Assembly: GCA_023481335.1 (NCBI GenBank)
Contig: JAMCWI010000077.1
Span: forward strand, 2,003 to 11,308
Direction: 5' to 3'
Source: Bacillota bacterium
GTDB taxonomy: Bacteria; Bacillota; Desulfotomaculia; Desulfotomaculales; Desulfotomaculaceae
Length of the DNA: 9,306 bases
This document shows, piece by piece, positions 1 to 5,840 of the stretch (its first letter is position 1; the number at the start of each line of letters is the position of its first letter). Under the pieces are notes generated by a model. That model was given only the letters and a program-made list of their open reading frames with translations. It searched no databases and was not told where the DNA came from. The position numbers and the translations under genes were made by a program.

Positions 1-548
1 TAGCAGGAACCATTCCCACCGTCATCATCGGGCTTACCTTTGAAGATTTCTTCGAAGAGATCTCCATTACCGGCGTAACCGTAGGATGGGAATTTTTGGC
101 CACGGGCGTTATCCTTTGGGTGGCGGATAATGTGAAGAAAACGGGAACAAAAAATATTGACCAGATAACCTTTAAAGATTCCCTGATTGTGGGCACCTTA
201 CAGGGTGCGGCGATTCTCCCCGCCATTTCCAGATCCGGCCTCACCATTGCCGGGGCTTTATTCCGGGGTATCGACAGACAAGCTGCGGCCCGTTTTTCTT
301 TCCTGCTCTCCCTGCCGGCCATCCTGGGGGCGGTGGTGCTGCAAAGCACCAAGCTGGCCAGCGGCCAGGCGGAGTCCATCGGGTTTGTTCCTCTGCTGGT
401 CGGCACCCTGGCAGCTGCGGTTGCCGGTTATGTGGCCGTGAAATGGATGCTGGCCATTCTGCAGCGGGGCTCCCTTAAGATCTTTTCCATTTATGTCTGG
501 ATTTTAGGCGTCGGCGTGCTTGCCGCACAAGCCATGGGAAAATTTTAA
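1..548 (+). CDS. uppP: Undecaprenyl-diphosphate phosphatase (UppP/BacA), 3' part
   Basis: This integral membrane enzyme removes a phosphate from undecaprenyl diphosphate, recycling the lipid carrier for peptidoglycan and wall polymers. The reading frame is open from the first complete codon at base 3, so the gene begins outside the window; about 181 residues are visible. The C-terminal family signature reads PAISRSGLTIAG (codons around 219-254), the counterpart of the usual PG[TIF]SRSG motif, with Ala for Gly at the second position. Several hydrophobic segments follow (around FSFLLSLPAILGAVVL and VPLLVGTLAAAVAGYVAV), ending in a last helix before the TAA at 546-548. The N-terminal glutamate-rich catalytic motif lies upstream and cannot be checked. 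The gene is followed by a strong hairpin and faces the DUF169 gene. Confidence 0.93.
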   Translation, partial: AGTIPTVIIGLTFEDFFEEISITGVTVGWEFLATGVILWVADNVKKTGTKNIDQITFKDSLIVGTLQGAAILPAISRSGLTIAGALFRGIDRQAAARFSFLLSLPAILGAVVLQSTKLASGQAESIGFVPLLVGTLAAAVAGYVAVKWMLAILQRGSLKIFSIYVWILGVGVLAAQAMGKF

Positions 549-552
549 TAAG

Positions 553-593
553 GCGAGTAAAACCCGGTTTTATGCCGGGTTTTGTTCGCTTTT
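553..593 (+). terminator. Rho-independent terminator after uppP, possibly bidirectional
   Basis: A long hairpin starts five bases after the uppP stop. The core arms AAAACCCGG (559-567) and CCGGGTTTT (575-583) pair perfectly across a 7-nt loop. The stem extends outward through two G-T wobbles to GCGA (553-556) with TCGC (586-589), giving about 15 pairs, followed by TTTT (590-593). The convergent DUF169 gene ends at 605, so the opposite strand may use the same hairpin with the T-rich stretch below 550. Confidence 0.85.
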
Positions 594-604
594 AATCCGT
601 ATTC

Positions 605-1384
605 TTAGCGGTTTCTCTCCAGCACCCTCTGCCACTCATGCTTTTCCAAGAAACTGCCTTCAACATTGTCTTCTATCTCTAAAAACATTTTATAGGGAAC
701 GGTAAAGGATAGGATATCTTTATCCACACACTTGCGGGCGGAGATATCAAACATGCCTAGGACAGCCCGGGGTTTTTCCAGTTCGTCTTCCTTATAGGGG
801 ATGATGCAGGTGCTATGGCAGCCGGCACCAAAGGGAGCAATCACATTTAAGTTGGTTTCCCGTTCGTAGTTGGCCAAAACAACCAGTGCCGACAGCTGGT
901 CGGGGTTGGCCAGGAATGTAACCACTTTGGGGATTTCATTTTCCGTAAACTGGGCCAAGGGCTTAAAAATAACATATTCAGCGGGAACATCCACCATGGG
1001 CAGGCAATCAATGAATTTTCTGGCTATCTCAGGGTTTTTTAAATAACGCTCACCCTCTGCCAGGGCAGGCATGTTGCGCACGATGTTTTTGCCAATCTCG
1101 GTGCTGCAGAAGTCGTCATTGCCGGTGGACAGGAAATACTCGATACCCCCCGGAAAGTGAACATACAGGTTGCCGAAACCCAGGCCGGTGCCTCCCCCGA
1201 TGCAGCCGTAAGTTTTCCGGTCAAAGACAACGGTTTTTCCCTTAGCGGCGGCACTCATCATGGCGGCCACGCAGCCCCACCTGCCCTCTTTGAATTGCAG
1301 GGCATCCTCGGGCCTTTCATTGGCTAGGAGCACGCCAACCGGTTGATACTTCATTTCAATTGCCTTTGCTATTTTACTTTCCAC
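605..1384 (-). CDS. DUF169 family protein
   Basis: This 259-aa protein belongs to the DUF169 family of uncharacterised proteins common in anaerobic bacteria and archaea; its biochemical role is unknown. It has no signal peptide or membrane segment and is probably cytoplasmic. Cysteines sit in conserved-looking contexts: RWGCVAA (Cys38), YGCIGGGTGLGFG (Cys61, glycine-rich), DDFCS (Cys93) and GAGCHSTC (Cys189 and Cys193), with further Cys127 and Cys219. They could bind a metal or cofactor, but no classical cluster motif is visible. The start is GTG at 1384, preceded five bases upstream by an AAGGAGGGG ribosome site. It is transcribed alone, divergent from the small HTH gene and convergent with uppP. 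The family call rests on recognising the overall pattern and is fairly sure; function is not. Confidence 0.85.
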   Translation of the reverse strand: MESKIAKAIEMKYQPVGVLLANERPEDALQFKEGRWGCVAAMMSAAAKGKTVVFDRKTYGCIGGGTGLGFGNLYVHFPGGIEYFLSTGNDDFCSTEIGKNIVRNMPALAEGERYLKNPEIARKFIDCLPMVDVPAEYVIFKPLAQFTENEIPKVVTFLANPDQLSALVVLANYERETNLNVIAPFGAGCHSTCIIPYKEDELEKPRAVLGMFDISARKCVDKDILSFTVPYKMFLEIEDNVEGSFLEKHEWQRVLERNR

Positions 1385-1438
1385 GGAAACCCCTCCTTTT
1401 TACAATGGACGATGCGCATTTTCTTAGATAGCTAAATA

Positions 1439-1468
1439 ATTCTACATCCCCTTTTTTATCCCTGCCAA
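1439..1468 (-). promoter_or_regulatory. Putative sigma-A promoter for the DUF169 gene
   Basis: On the minus strand, TTGGCA (1468-1463) and TAGAAT (1444-1439) are separated by 18 bases. Each hexamer has one mismatch to the TTGACA/TATAAT consensus. The start of transcription would be near 1432, leaving a leader of about 48 bases before the GTG at 1384. This is inferred from sequence only. Confidence 0.45.
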
Positions 1469-1524
1469 CAGCTTGAAGAGCCGTGTTCTTTTTCCGATTC
1501 ATACATCCGAACAGATCGGGGTAT

Positions 1525-1530
1525 TATAAT
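1525..1530 (+). promoter_or_regulatory. Perfect -10 box just upstream of the HTH gene
   Basis: TATAAT lies 16 bases before the ATG at 1547. No good -35 hexamer is found at 16-18 bases upstream (TACATC at best). If this -10 is used, transcription would start near 1537 and the mRNA would be nearly leaderless, losing much of the GAGGGGTGA sequence (1532-1540) that would otherwise be the ribosome site. The two readings conflict, so confidence is low. Confidence 0.35.
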
Positions 1531-1546
1531 CGAGGGGTGACGGAGC

Positions 1547-1759
1547 ATGGTTATGCAGATGCGTTCACTGTTAAAACATATTGTGGATGACCGGGGGTTA
1601 ACGGTGCAGCAGGTGGCAAAGGACATTGATTATGACATGAATGCGGTGGAGGAACTGTATTACGATGAAATGGAGTGCTACCCCAGGGAATTGGTAGCGA
1701 AATTATGTACCTACCTTGGTGTGCCGGTATCGGATTTGTTCGGGCTGGAAGGCGAATAA
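1547..1759 (+). CDS. Small Cro/C1-type helix-turn-helix protein
   Basis: This 70-aa protein is essentially one XRE/Cro-C1-type HTH domain and probably binds DNA as a small regulator. Residues 6-65 follow the fold: a first helix (RSLLKHIVDDRG), the HTH pair (LTVQQVAKDIDYDMNAVEELYYDEMECYP), then ELVAKLCTYLGVPVSDLFGL, the typical ending in which a Leu-Phe pair closes the domain. It is unusually acidic for a DNA-binding protein (pI probably low), which suggests that protein contacts may matter. The ATG at 1547 follows GAGGGGTGACGGAG; an in-frame ATG at 1553 is an alternative. It stands alone, divergent from DUF169, and its stop codon runs into the terminator stem. The target is unknown; the divergent DUF169 gene is the nearest candidate. 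Confidence 0.82.
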   Translation: MVMQMRSLLKHIVDDRGLTVQQVAKDIDYDMNAVEELYYDEMECYPRELVAKLCTYLGVPVSDLFGLEGE

Positions 1760-1787
1760 AGGCCGGCGGGTTGCCCCGCCGGCCTTT
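1758..1787. terminator. Bidirectional terminator between convergent genes
   Basis: A perfect 13-bp stem, AAAGGCCGGCGGG (1758-1770) with CCCGCCGGCCTTT (1775-1787), closes a TTGC loop. It overlaps the TAA of the HTH gene (1757-1759) and lies 35 bases past the end of the convergent membrane-protein gene. The flanking A and T runs are short on both strands, but the very stable stem and convergent arrangement support termination in both directions. Confidence 0.85.
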
Positions 1788-1821
1788 ACTGTGCAATCTT
1801 CTTAACTTTTTTGTTGCAGAC

Positions 1822-2538
1822 TTACGCCTCGGCCTTTTTGGCCTGCTTGCTCATGGTAATGCCCAGACCCTGGCAGAGGTAGTAAATGGCGAAACCGTAC
1901 CATAGGGTGTAGATCATATAGAATACCAGCATAAAGGTCATGACACCTTTGTTGTCTCTTACATGCTCGGTTTCTACCCCATAGTAGTTATAAGAAGGTT
2001 CGATAACCTTTTTCTGCATGCCTTGAATGGCTGCAGATTCTTTAAACTTCTCCTGTTTGTCCAGGTCTTTGGTGATTTGTTTGGTGGAATTGTACCAGTT
2101 GTAGGTGACTTCCCTGGCATCCAGCCCGTATCTTTCTTTTACCACATCACCCAGGTTGTTGTACATGTCCGTGCTGTCCTTGGCGATAACGGCCATCATC
2201 TTGCCCAGGTCGCCGCTTAGTTTCAGGGTTTCCCCATCCGCGGTCACCTGAACGCCGTCAATTTTCTCATACTGGGAGGCCCAACGGGCAGCCTCTTCAC
2301 CGTCTTTGGCTTTAATAGTTACATCGATGGCAGTACCCTGCCACTTCTCCGCTTTTTGGGCTTCCCCCTCTACAATGGCCATGGCGGAACCCTTGGAGAT
2401 GGAGTTAAACATATCATCGGCAAATTCAAGTCCGTTTCTGCCGTTGCCGAAGGATGGGCTCATCATATACAGATAGATTCCCAGGAAGGATACCATCATA
2501 ATAATTCCCAGGAAAAAAGCCTTGCGATCTCTAATCAT
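1822..2538 (-). CDS. Bitopic membrane protein partnered with the TauE/SafE exporter
   Basis: This 238-aa protein has no function I can name. It has one hydrophobic segment at residues 8-26 (FFLGIIMMVSFLGIYLYMM), a central hydrophilic region of about 170 residues, and a second membrane segment at about 199-224 followed by a short basic tail. The central part is therefore likely to sit outside the membrane. It contains a compact region (about 68-110, ATAID-type beta strands and VQVTADGETLKLSGD) and a charged helical, Tyr-rich stretch (140-195). The ATG at 2538 overlaps the exporter stop by one base (TAATG), with AAAGGAGT nine bases upstream, so the two are translationally coupled. It is probably an accessory subunit of that exporter; this is inferred from context. 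The gene is last in the operon, before the hairpin at 1758-1787. Confidence 0.85.
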   Translation of the reverse strand: MIRDRKAFFLGIIMMVSFLGIYLYMMSPSFGNGRNGLEFADDMFNSISKGSAMAIVEGEAQKAEKWQGTAIDVTIKAKDGEEAARWASQYEKIDGVQVTADGETLKLSGDLGKMMAVIAKDSTDMYNNLGDVVKERYGLDAREVTYNWYNSTKQITKDLDKQEKFKESAAIQGMQKKVIEPSYNYYGVETEHVRDNKGVMTFMLVFYMIYTLWYGFAIYYLCQGLGITMSKQAKKAEA

Positions 2539-3818
2539 TAATGGCTCACTCCTTTCGAAGCAGATGGGGCGGCGGTTTCAGCCCGCAGGGTGGGAATACC
2601 CCTGATGAAGGCCAGAATAATCCAGCCGGCGAAGATGAATACCAGCCCAAAGAAGACCCAGGTGCCAATGGTGGCCAGCAGAGTTGTGGCAGTGGTGCTC
2701 ATGGAGATATAACCCATCTGTACCATCTTCTCAGGCAGTGCAAACAATCTGTTGACAAAACCGGCCATAATGGCTACGGCGTAAAACCCGCGGATATAGA
2801 TGCCGGGAACCACTTTGGTGGTGGCAGCACCGATTTGAATGCCCAACAGGGAACCCACCAGCATGCCCATGGCCAGAGTGTAGAAAATGTAGCCGTAAAT
2901 GGCATACTGGGCAATGGAGCTGTAACCGGCGGTAAAGATAATCTGCAGGATATCGGTGCCCACGGTGGTAAATGAGGAAACACCCAGACCGTAAACAAAC
3001 ATCGGGAAGGTCAGGAAGCCGCCGCCGACGCCCATGATGGCCGCAGCAAAGCCCACAACCATACCGCAGAAGGCCACGAACCAGCCGGAAATTTTACGGC
3101 CGCCGGGGGTAATATCTTCGTCAAATTTGATCATGGGAGCAAGATTTACACTTTGCAGTTTTTGCGCCAGGGGGGTTAAACCGCTGGGACCCCCGTGAGC
3201 ATCCCCGCTGTTGGCACTTCCTCTGGTTTTGATGAAGTCGTACATGGAGTAAAAGCCCAGGAAGCCCAGCATAAAGACGTAAACGGCACTGATCATAAAA
3301 TCACTCAACACAGGGTTGGCGTTGAACAAGGCCCGGTTCAGGCTGCCGCCGGCGGTTACGCCGACACCGGAACCCACCAAAAAGGCGATGGCCAGGGGAA
3401 CGTTGACGTTACCAAGTTTTTTATGAATGACCGTACCCATAATGGCTTTGGCAAATATGTGAAACTGGTCAGTACCTACTGCCAGGATCCCTTTCACACC
3501 AAGGCTCATCAGTGCAGGGGTAATAATAAAACCACCGCCGGCACCAATACATCCGGTTATCAAACCCGCACATACGCCCACAAACATGGAACCGTAGAAC
3601 ATAATAGGCGAATAGTGGGATGGACCAAAAGCGTTTTTGCCGCCGATAAAACCGGGCAAGTCAGCAGCGTGTCCGATAGCCGGGATTACTAACGGAAGCA
3701 TCATAATGGCCAGAATAAATAAATGTTTTCTGTTGCGGATGATGTTGTTGGACATCTCCAGTTCCCATTTGGCGTGCGCCCTGGATGCGGTCATCAGGGC
3801 TTCATACAATCCCCTCAT
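2538..3818 (-). CDS. TauE/SafE family sulfite/anion exporter (TSUP family)
   Basis: This 426-aa polytopic membrane protein belongs to the TauE/SafE (TSUP) family, whose members export sulfite, sulfoacetate or related small organosulfur anions. The two-lobed repeat is plain: GAGGGFIITPAL at 92-103 followed by VGTDQFHI (114-121), and GVGGGFLTFPMF at 263-274 followed by VGTDILQI (286-293). A long hydrophilic loop (about 196-243) joins the lobes. A cytoplasmic N-terminal extension of about 30 residues, basic and rich in helix formers (MTASRAHAKWELEM), precedes the first membrane segment; I recall similar extensions in exporters of sulfate-reducing anaerobes, but cannot search. The ATG at 3818 follows AAGGGGGT. 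It is the first gene of a two-gene operon. The substrate is not determined; sulfite is a reasonable guess. Confidence 0.92.
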   Translation of the reverse strand: MRGLYEALMTASRAHAKWELEMSNNIIRNRKHLFILAIMMLPLVIPAIGHAADLPGFIGGKNAFGPSHYSPIMFYGSMFVGVCAGLITGCIGAGGGFIITPALMSLGVKGILAVGTDQFHIFAKAIMGTVIHKKLGNVNVPLAIAFLVGSGVGVTAGGSLNRALFNANPVLSDFMISAVYVFMLGFLGFYSMYDFIKTRGSANSGDAHGGPSGLTPLAQKLQSVNLAPMIKFDEDITPGGRKISGWFVAFCGMVVGFAAAIMGVGGGFLTFPMFVYGLGVSSFTTVGTDILQIIFTAGYSSIAQYAIYGYIFYTLAMGMLVGSLLGIQIGAATTKVVPGIYIRGFYAVAIMAGFVNRLFALPEKMVQMGYISMSTTATTLLATIGTWVFFGLVFIFAGWIILAFIRGIPTLRAETAAPSASKGVSH

Positions 3819-3869
3819 TCGGGTGACCCCCTTCTCTAACAGTGTTTAAAAAGGTGCTTCAGGTTAAAG

Positions 3870-3875
3870 GTTATA
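3870..3875 (-). promoter_or_regulatory. Possible -10 box of the exporter operon
   Basis: On the minus strand TATAAC reads at 3875-3870, giving a start near 3863 and a leader of about 45 bases. No consensus -35 lies 17 bases upstream; that place is taken by the 11-bp repeat array. This would fit an activator-dependent promoter, but the call is weak. Confidence 0.3.
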
Positions 3876-3881
3876 TTTGGC

Positions 3882-3923
3882 TTTATCTCTGTTTTATCTC
3901 TGTTTTATCTCTGTTTTATCTCT
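3882..3923. repeat. Tandem 11-bp repeats, about 3.8 copies
   Basis: The unit TTTTATCTCTG (AGAGATAAAAC on the other strand) occurs at 3892-3902 and 3903-3913, with near-complete copies at 3882-3891 (missing one T) and 3914-3923 (missing the final G). The period equals about one helical turn. The array lies between the transposase remnant and the exporter gene, six bases from the possible -10 box of the exporter operon. It could be an operator array for an OmpR/PhoB-type activator, part of an insertion-sequence end, or a simple slipped repeat. Confidence 0.85.
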
Positions 3924-3947
3924 ATCGTATTGGATTAAAGCAAGGTG

Positions 3948-3963
3948 CTTGTCATGTTAATCA
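3948..3963. repeat. 16-bp direct repeat, copy 1
   Basis: CTTGTCATGTTAATCA lies directly after the stop codon of the transposase-like gene. It is identical to 5269-5284; the flanking bases differ on both sides. Read on the gene's strand it is TGATTAACATGACAAG. Confidence 0.9.
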
Positions 3964-5256
3964 TTACATGCACAGTTTTAAGTATTCCCCGTTCCTCAAC
4001 TCCTGATCAGAAAGATTCAATTCTTCCTGCAGCCGACATTTAAGGACTTCCAGCAGAATATGACCGGAGATGATTTCCGGAGAATAGTGGTACTCTGCAC
4101 AAACATTGATCAAAGGAATTCGCAGCTGGTCGGATATTTCGGTAAAACGGCCCGCATGGATGCCCACTCGCTCGGGCAAGCCACCGTCTTTGTCGCTAAA
4201 GTCGTTGATACACCAGGTGTTTACGATTTCCGAGCGATTTTTCCGGCTGACCCTGTCTTCATGGATCTCATAAGCAAAGGAATTGCTGCTCTGATCGTAT
4301 CGGTAGCTGACCATGTCCCGGCAGTCGTTGTCTTTCAAAACCGCCTCTGCCCTTTTCCGAATGGCGGATTCCTTGGTTATTTTGCCAAGCAGGATGTCCG
4401 CCTTAATCATTTCCAACCCAGCGGATGTTTTAGCCAGCTTGGCCTGCAGTTCCTTCGTTTTGTCTTGACCCCGGGACTGCACCTGCACCCCTTGAAAGTA
4501 CGCTGCCTCCTGCAACCTCTTCGCAGCATCCGGCACGATTTTGGCTACCAGATAATTCTTTGAAGCGGCTGCCAGGCAGTTTTCTGCATCCAGCACCACT
4601 GCCTGTATTTTGCCTTGGCTTTTCATGCGCTGTACAAGCAGTTCGATTTGCTGCGCCAGATGCTTTAAACCCTCGACGTAATCGAACTCCACGGGTGCGC
4701 CCTTTTCATCACAGGCCAGCAATACGAAGAGCGGCTTTCGGTAATGTTCCGGCATTAAAAACACCTCCGGCACAAACCCCTCGTAAAAAGCTCCTTTGAA
4801 CACAGCAGGCACAATGTGAATAAAAATGTTTGTTGCGGTTTTTTTGTCGCAGCTGTTGTTAACCAGCCAATGATGGAATAAATCCTGTCTTACCTCTTCT
4901 TGCCCCAGCTTTTTGGTGACATGATAGAACTGGATGTTGGTGCCGTCACTGAGGCCCGCCTTTTTGCAAACGTCCTGTATGGGAAGGTTTACATCCCCCC
5001 CCACCGCAGACTTTGCTACCAAAGCTTCCGCTATTTCAAGCAGTTTAGGGCAGCGGATGGTCTTCTCCAGGACATGCCGGATCTTCGATTGCGCCAGTTT
5101 TTGCTGAAGTCTCTCCATCTGAGGAATGATGTTGTCCACATTGTTTAACTGGTTATCCCCGGCTTCTATCTCGTTGTGCAATTTACCGAGACTGGCTATA
5201 AGCGCTTTGATCTTACTCGGAGTAAGGTTATCCAGGCTGCCGAAATTGGCCATCAC
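3964..5256 (-). CDS. Degenerate IS1634/IS4-like transposase, main open frame
   Basis: This 430-codon frame matches the layout of IS1634-type DDE transposases along its length but lacks most of the catalytic signature. The N-terminal part (ANFGSLDNLTPSKIKALI) continues the transposase N-terminus found upstream at 5278-5367. A middle segment, LLACDEKGAPVEF then AVVLDAENCLAAASKNYLVAKIV, corresponds to the family's VDREGLPL...VVADRGL region and keeps one Asp; the first Asp (DxTxxYF) and the GNxxD element are not recognisable. The C-terminal end, AEYHYSPEIISGHILLEVLKCRLQEEL, matches the RPVYHR..RI.GH..ICFLAL.L element, but the YK..IE.aFR glutamate motif before it is lost. The frame could start at GTG 5256 or ATG 5253. 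It is probably inactive as a transposase: either a decaying relic or a domesticated derivative. No product function is claimed. Confidence 0.6.
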   Translation of the reverse strand: MMANFGSLDNLTPSKIKALIASLGKLHNEIEAGDNQLNNVDNIIPQMERLQQKLAQSKIRHVLEKTIRCPKLLEIAEALVAKSAVGGDVNLPIQDVCKKAGLSDGTNIQFYHVTKKLGQEEVRQDLFHHWLVNNSCDKKTATNIFIHIVPAVFKGAFYEGFVPEVFLMPEHYRKPLFVLLACDEKGAPVEFDYVEGLKHLAQQIELLVQRMKSQGKIQAVVLDAENCLAAASKNYLVAKIVPDAAKRLQEAAYFQGVQVQSRGQDKTKELQAKLAKTSAGLEMIKADILLGKITKESAIRKRAEAVLKDNDCRDMVSYRYDQSSNSFAYEIHEDRVSRKNRSEIVNTWCINDFSDKDGGLPERVGIHAGRFTEISDQLRIPLINVCAEYHYSPEIISGHILLEVLKCRLQEELNLSDQELRNGEYLKLCM

Positions 5257-5268
5257 ACGCTGCTTGAC

Positions 5269-5284
5269 CTTGTCATGTTAATCA
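5269..5284. repeat. 16-bp direct repeat, copy 2
   Basis: This copy of CTTGTCATGTTAATCA is identical to 3948-3963, 1321 bases away. On the gene strand (TGATTAACATGACAAG) it carries the in-frame TAA that breaks the transposase frame after codon 29, together with an ATG one base after that stop. Confidence 0.9.
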
Positions 5285-5367
5285 CCCTCCATGCGGTAGC
5301 TTTCAATGAGCTTTACATAGACGTATTCTCTGCCGTTTTTCTTAGTCGTCACCTTGCGCAGGAACAA
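5278..5367 (-). pseudogene. N-terminal fragment of the IS1634-like transposase
   Basis: On the minus strand a TTG at 5367, six bases after GGGGGTG, opens a frame reading MFLRKVTTKKNGREYVYV then KLIESYRMEGD, and stops at TAA (5280-5278). This is the classic IS1634 N-terminus (R.. KKNG.. YVYL.LVESYR). The same frame continues past the stop as HDKVKQRV and joins the 430-codon frame, restoring the expected ..SYRxxGDKVKQRVMANFG. By comparison with the family the nine bases TAACATGAC look like an extra insertion. A 7-codon frame starts at ATG 5276 behind GGAGGGTG, and its TGA overlaps the ATG at 5253 (TGATG), so reinitiation is possible. Confidence 0.65.
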
Positions 5368-5764
5368 TTTTTTCACCCCCTGTCCGAAATGTTGTGACTG
5401 AAAGCGCAAATAGAAACGCCTTTTGTCGTTTTCAAAGGTACTGTACCAAAGGCCTTTATTGATTACAACACTTTTTTCAGTACAAATTCCTATGTAATTA
5501 TTGTCTTTTGCGGTTGTATTTATAAAATTGACAAAACACCAAGAATTATCAGCACTTTAACAAAGTTATTTGTCACTCACCTTTGCCATTTCCTCAGTCC
5601 CCAAACCCCTTCGTTTTTTCACAATTGAACTTTTTGGTTCAAATTACGGAAAAAGTATTGACATTATTTTATTTACCTTTTTCATAAAACCCGGTCAAGA
5701 AACCGTACCCCGCAATCGGCGAACGGTAAAATCCTTAACAATCCATTAAAAATATTTTTTCTTA
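5368..5764. other. AT-rich noncoding region with short dyads
   Basis: No credible gene is seen on either strand. Dyads are GGTACTGTACC (5437-5447), directly followed by AAAGGCCTTT (5448-5457), and TTGAAC-N6-GTTCAA (5625-5642), which sits 15 bases before a consensus TTGACA (5658-5663). The only -10 candidate at 17 bases from that -35 is weak (TTCATA, 5681-5686). A small hairpin, ACCGT (5702-5706) with ACGGT (5723-5727) around an inner CCG/CGG pair, follows. Part of this region (to about 5480) may belong to the end of the insertion sequence, but no convincing terminal inverted repeats or target duplication could be fixed. Confidence 0.5.
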
Positions 5765-5793
5765 TTGATAAAATCTGCTTAACCAAGTAAAAT
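5765..5793 (+). promoter_or_regulatory. Sigma-A promoter of the HMA_2/P-type ATPase operon
   Basis: TTGATA (5765-5770) and TAAAAT (5788-5793) are separated by exactly 17 bases, each with one mismatch to consensus. The start of transcription falls near 5800, directly at the edge of the Fur box. The leader to the ATG at 5841 would be about 40 bases. Confidence 0.7.
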
Positions 5794-5802
5794 ATGATAT
5801 AT

Positions 5803-5817
5803 TGAAAATGATTATCA
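5803..5817 (+). promoter_or_regulatory. Fur box (7-1-7)
   Basis: TGAAAATGATTATCA matches the B. subtilis-type Fur consensus TGATAATNATTATCA at 13 of 14 defined positions. The inner dyad AATGAT-T-ATCATT (5807-5819) is perfect. Placed over the expected transcription start, it would let Fe-Fur block initiation, so the operon should be induced by iron limitation. A related metalloregulator of the Fur family (PerR or Zur) is possible but fits the sequence less well. Confidence 0.82.
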
Positions 5818-5840
5818 TTACTTGTTTGGGGGTGCCAACC

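Noticed and set aside
2541..2975. 144-codon frame antisense to the exporter gene
   Set aside because: Shadow of the TauE/SafE gene, low-complexity Gly/His/Gln composition, no ribosome site.
3195..3692. 165-codon frame antisense to the exporter gene
   Set aside because: Lies wholly inside the well-supported TauE/SafE gene; composition is that of a shadow frame.
3882..3923. CRISPR array
   Set aside because: The 11-bp units are directly adjacent with no spacers and no cas genes are present.
3851..3950. 9-bp direct repeat AAGGTGCTT at 3851-3859 and 3942-3950
   Set aside because: Exact but short; no further structure ties the two copies together.
4060..4563. 167-codon frame antisense to the transposase-like gene
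   Set aside because: The minus-strand frame is longer and shows a transposase layout; this one has no recognisable features.
3847..5476. Terminal inverted repeats of the insertion sequence (TAAAAAGGTGCTTC... against AAAAAAGTGTTGTAATC... on the other strand)
   Set aside because: The match is imperfect and A-rich, and no clear target duplication flanks it, so the element ends cannot be fixed.
5802..5840. TTG start extending the first operon gene by 13 codons
   Set aside because: It overlaps the Fur box and the expected transcription start and has no ribosome site; ATG 5841 follows GGGGGTG.
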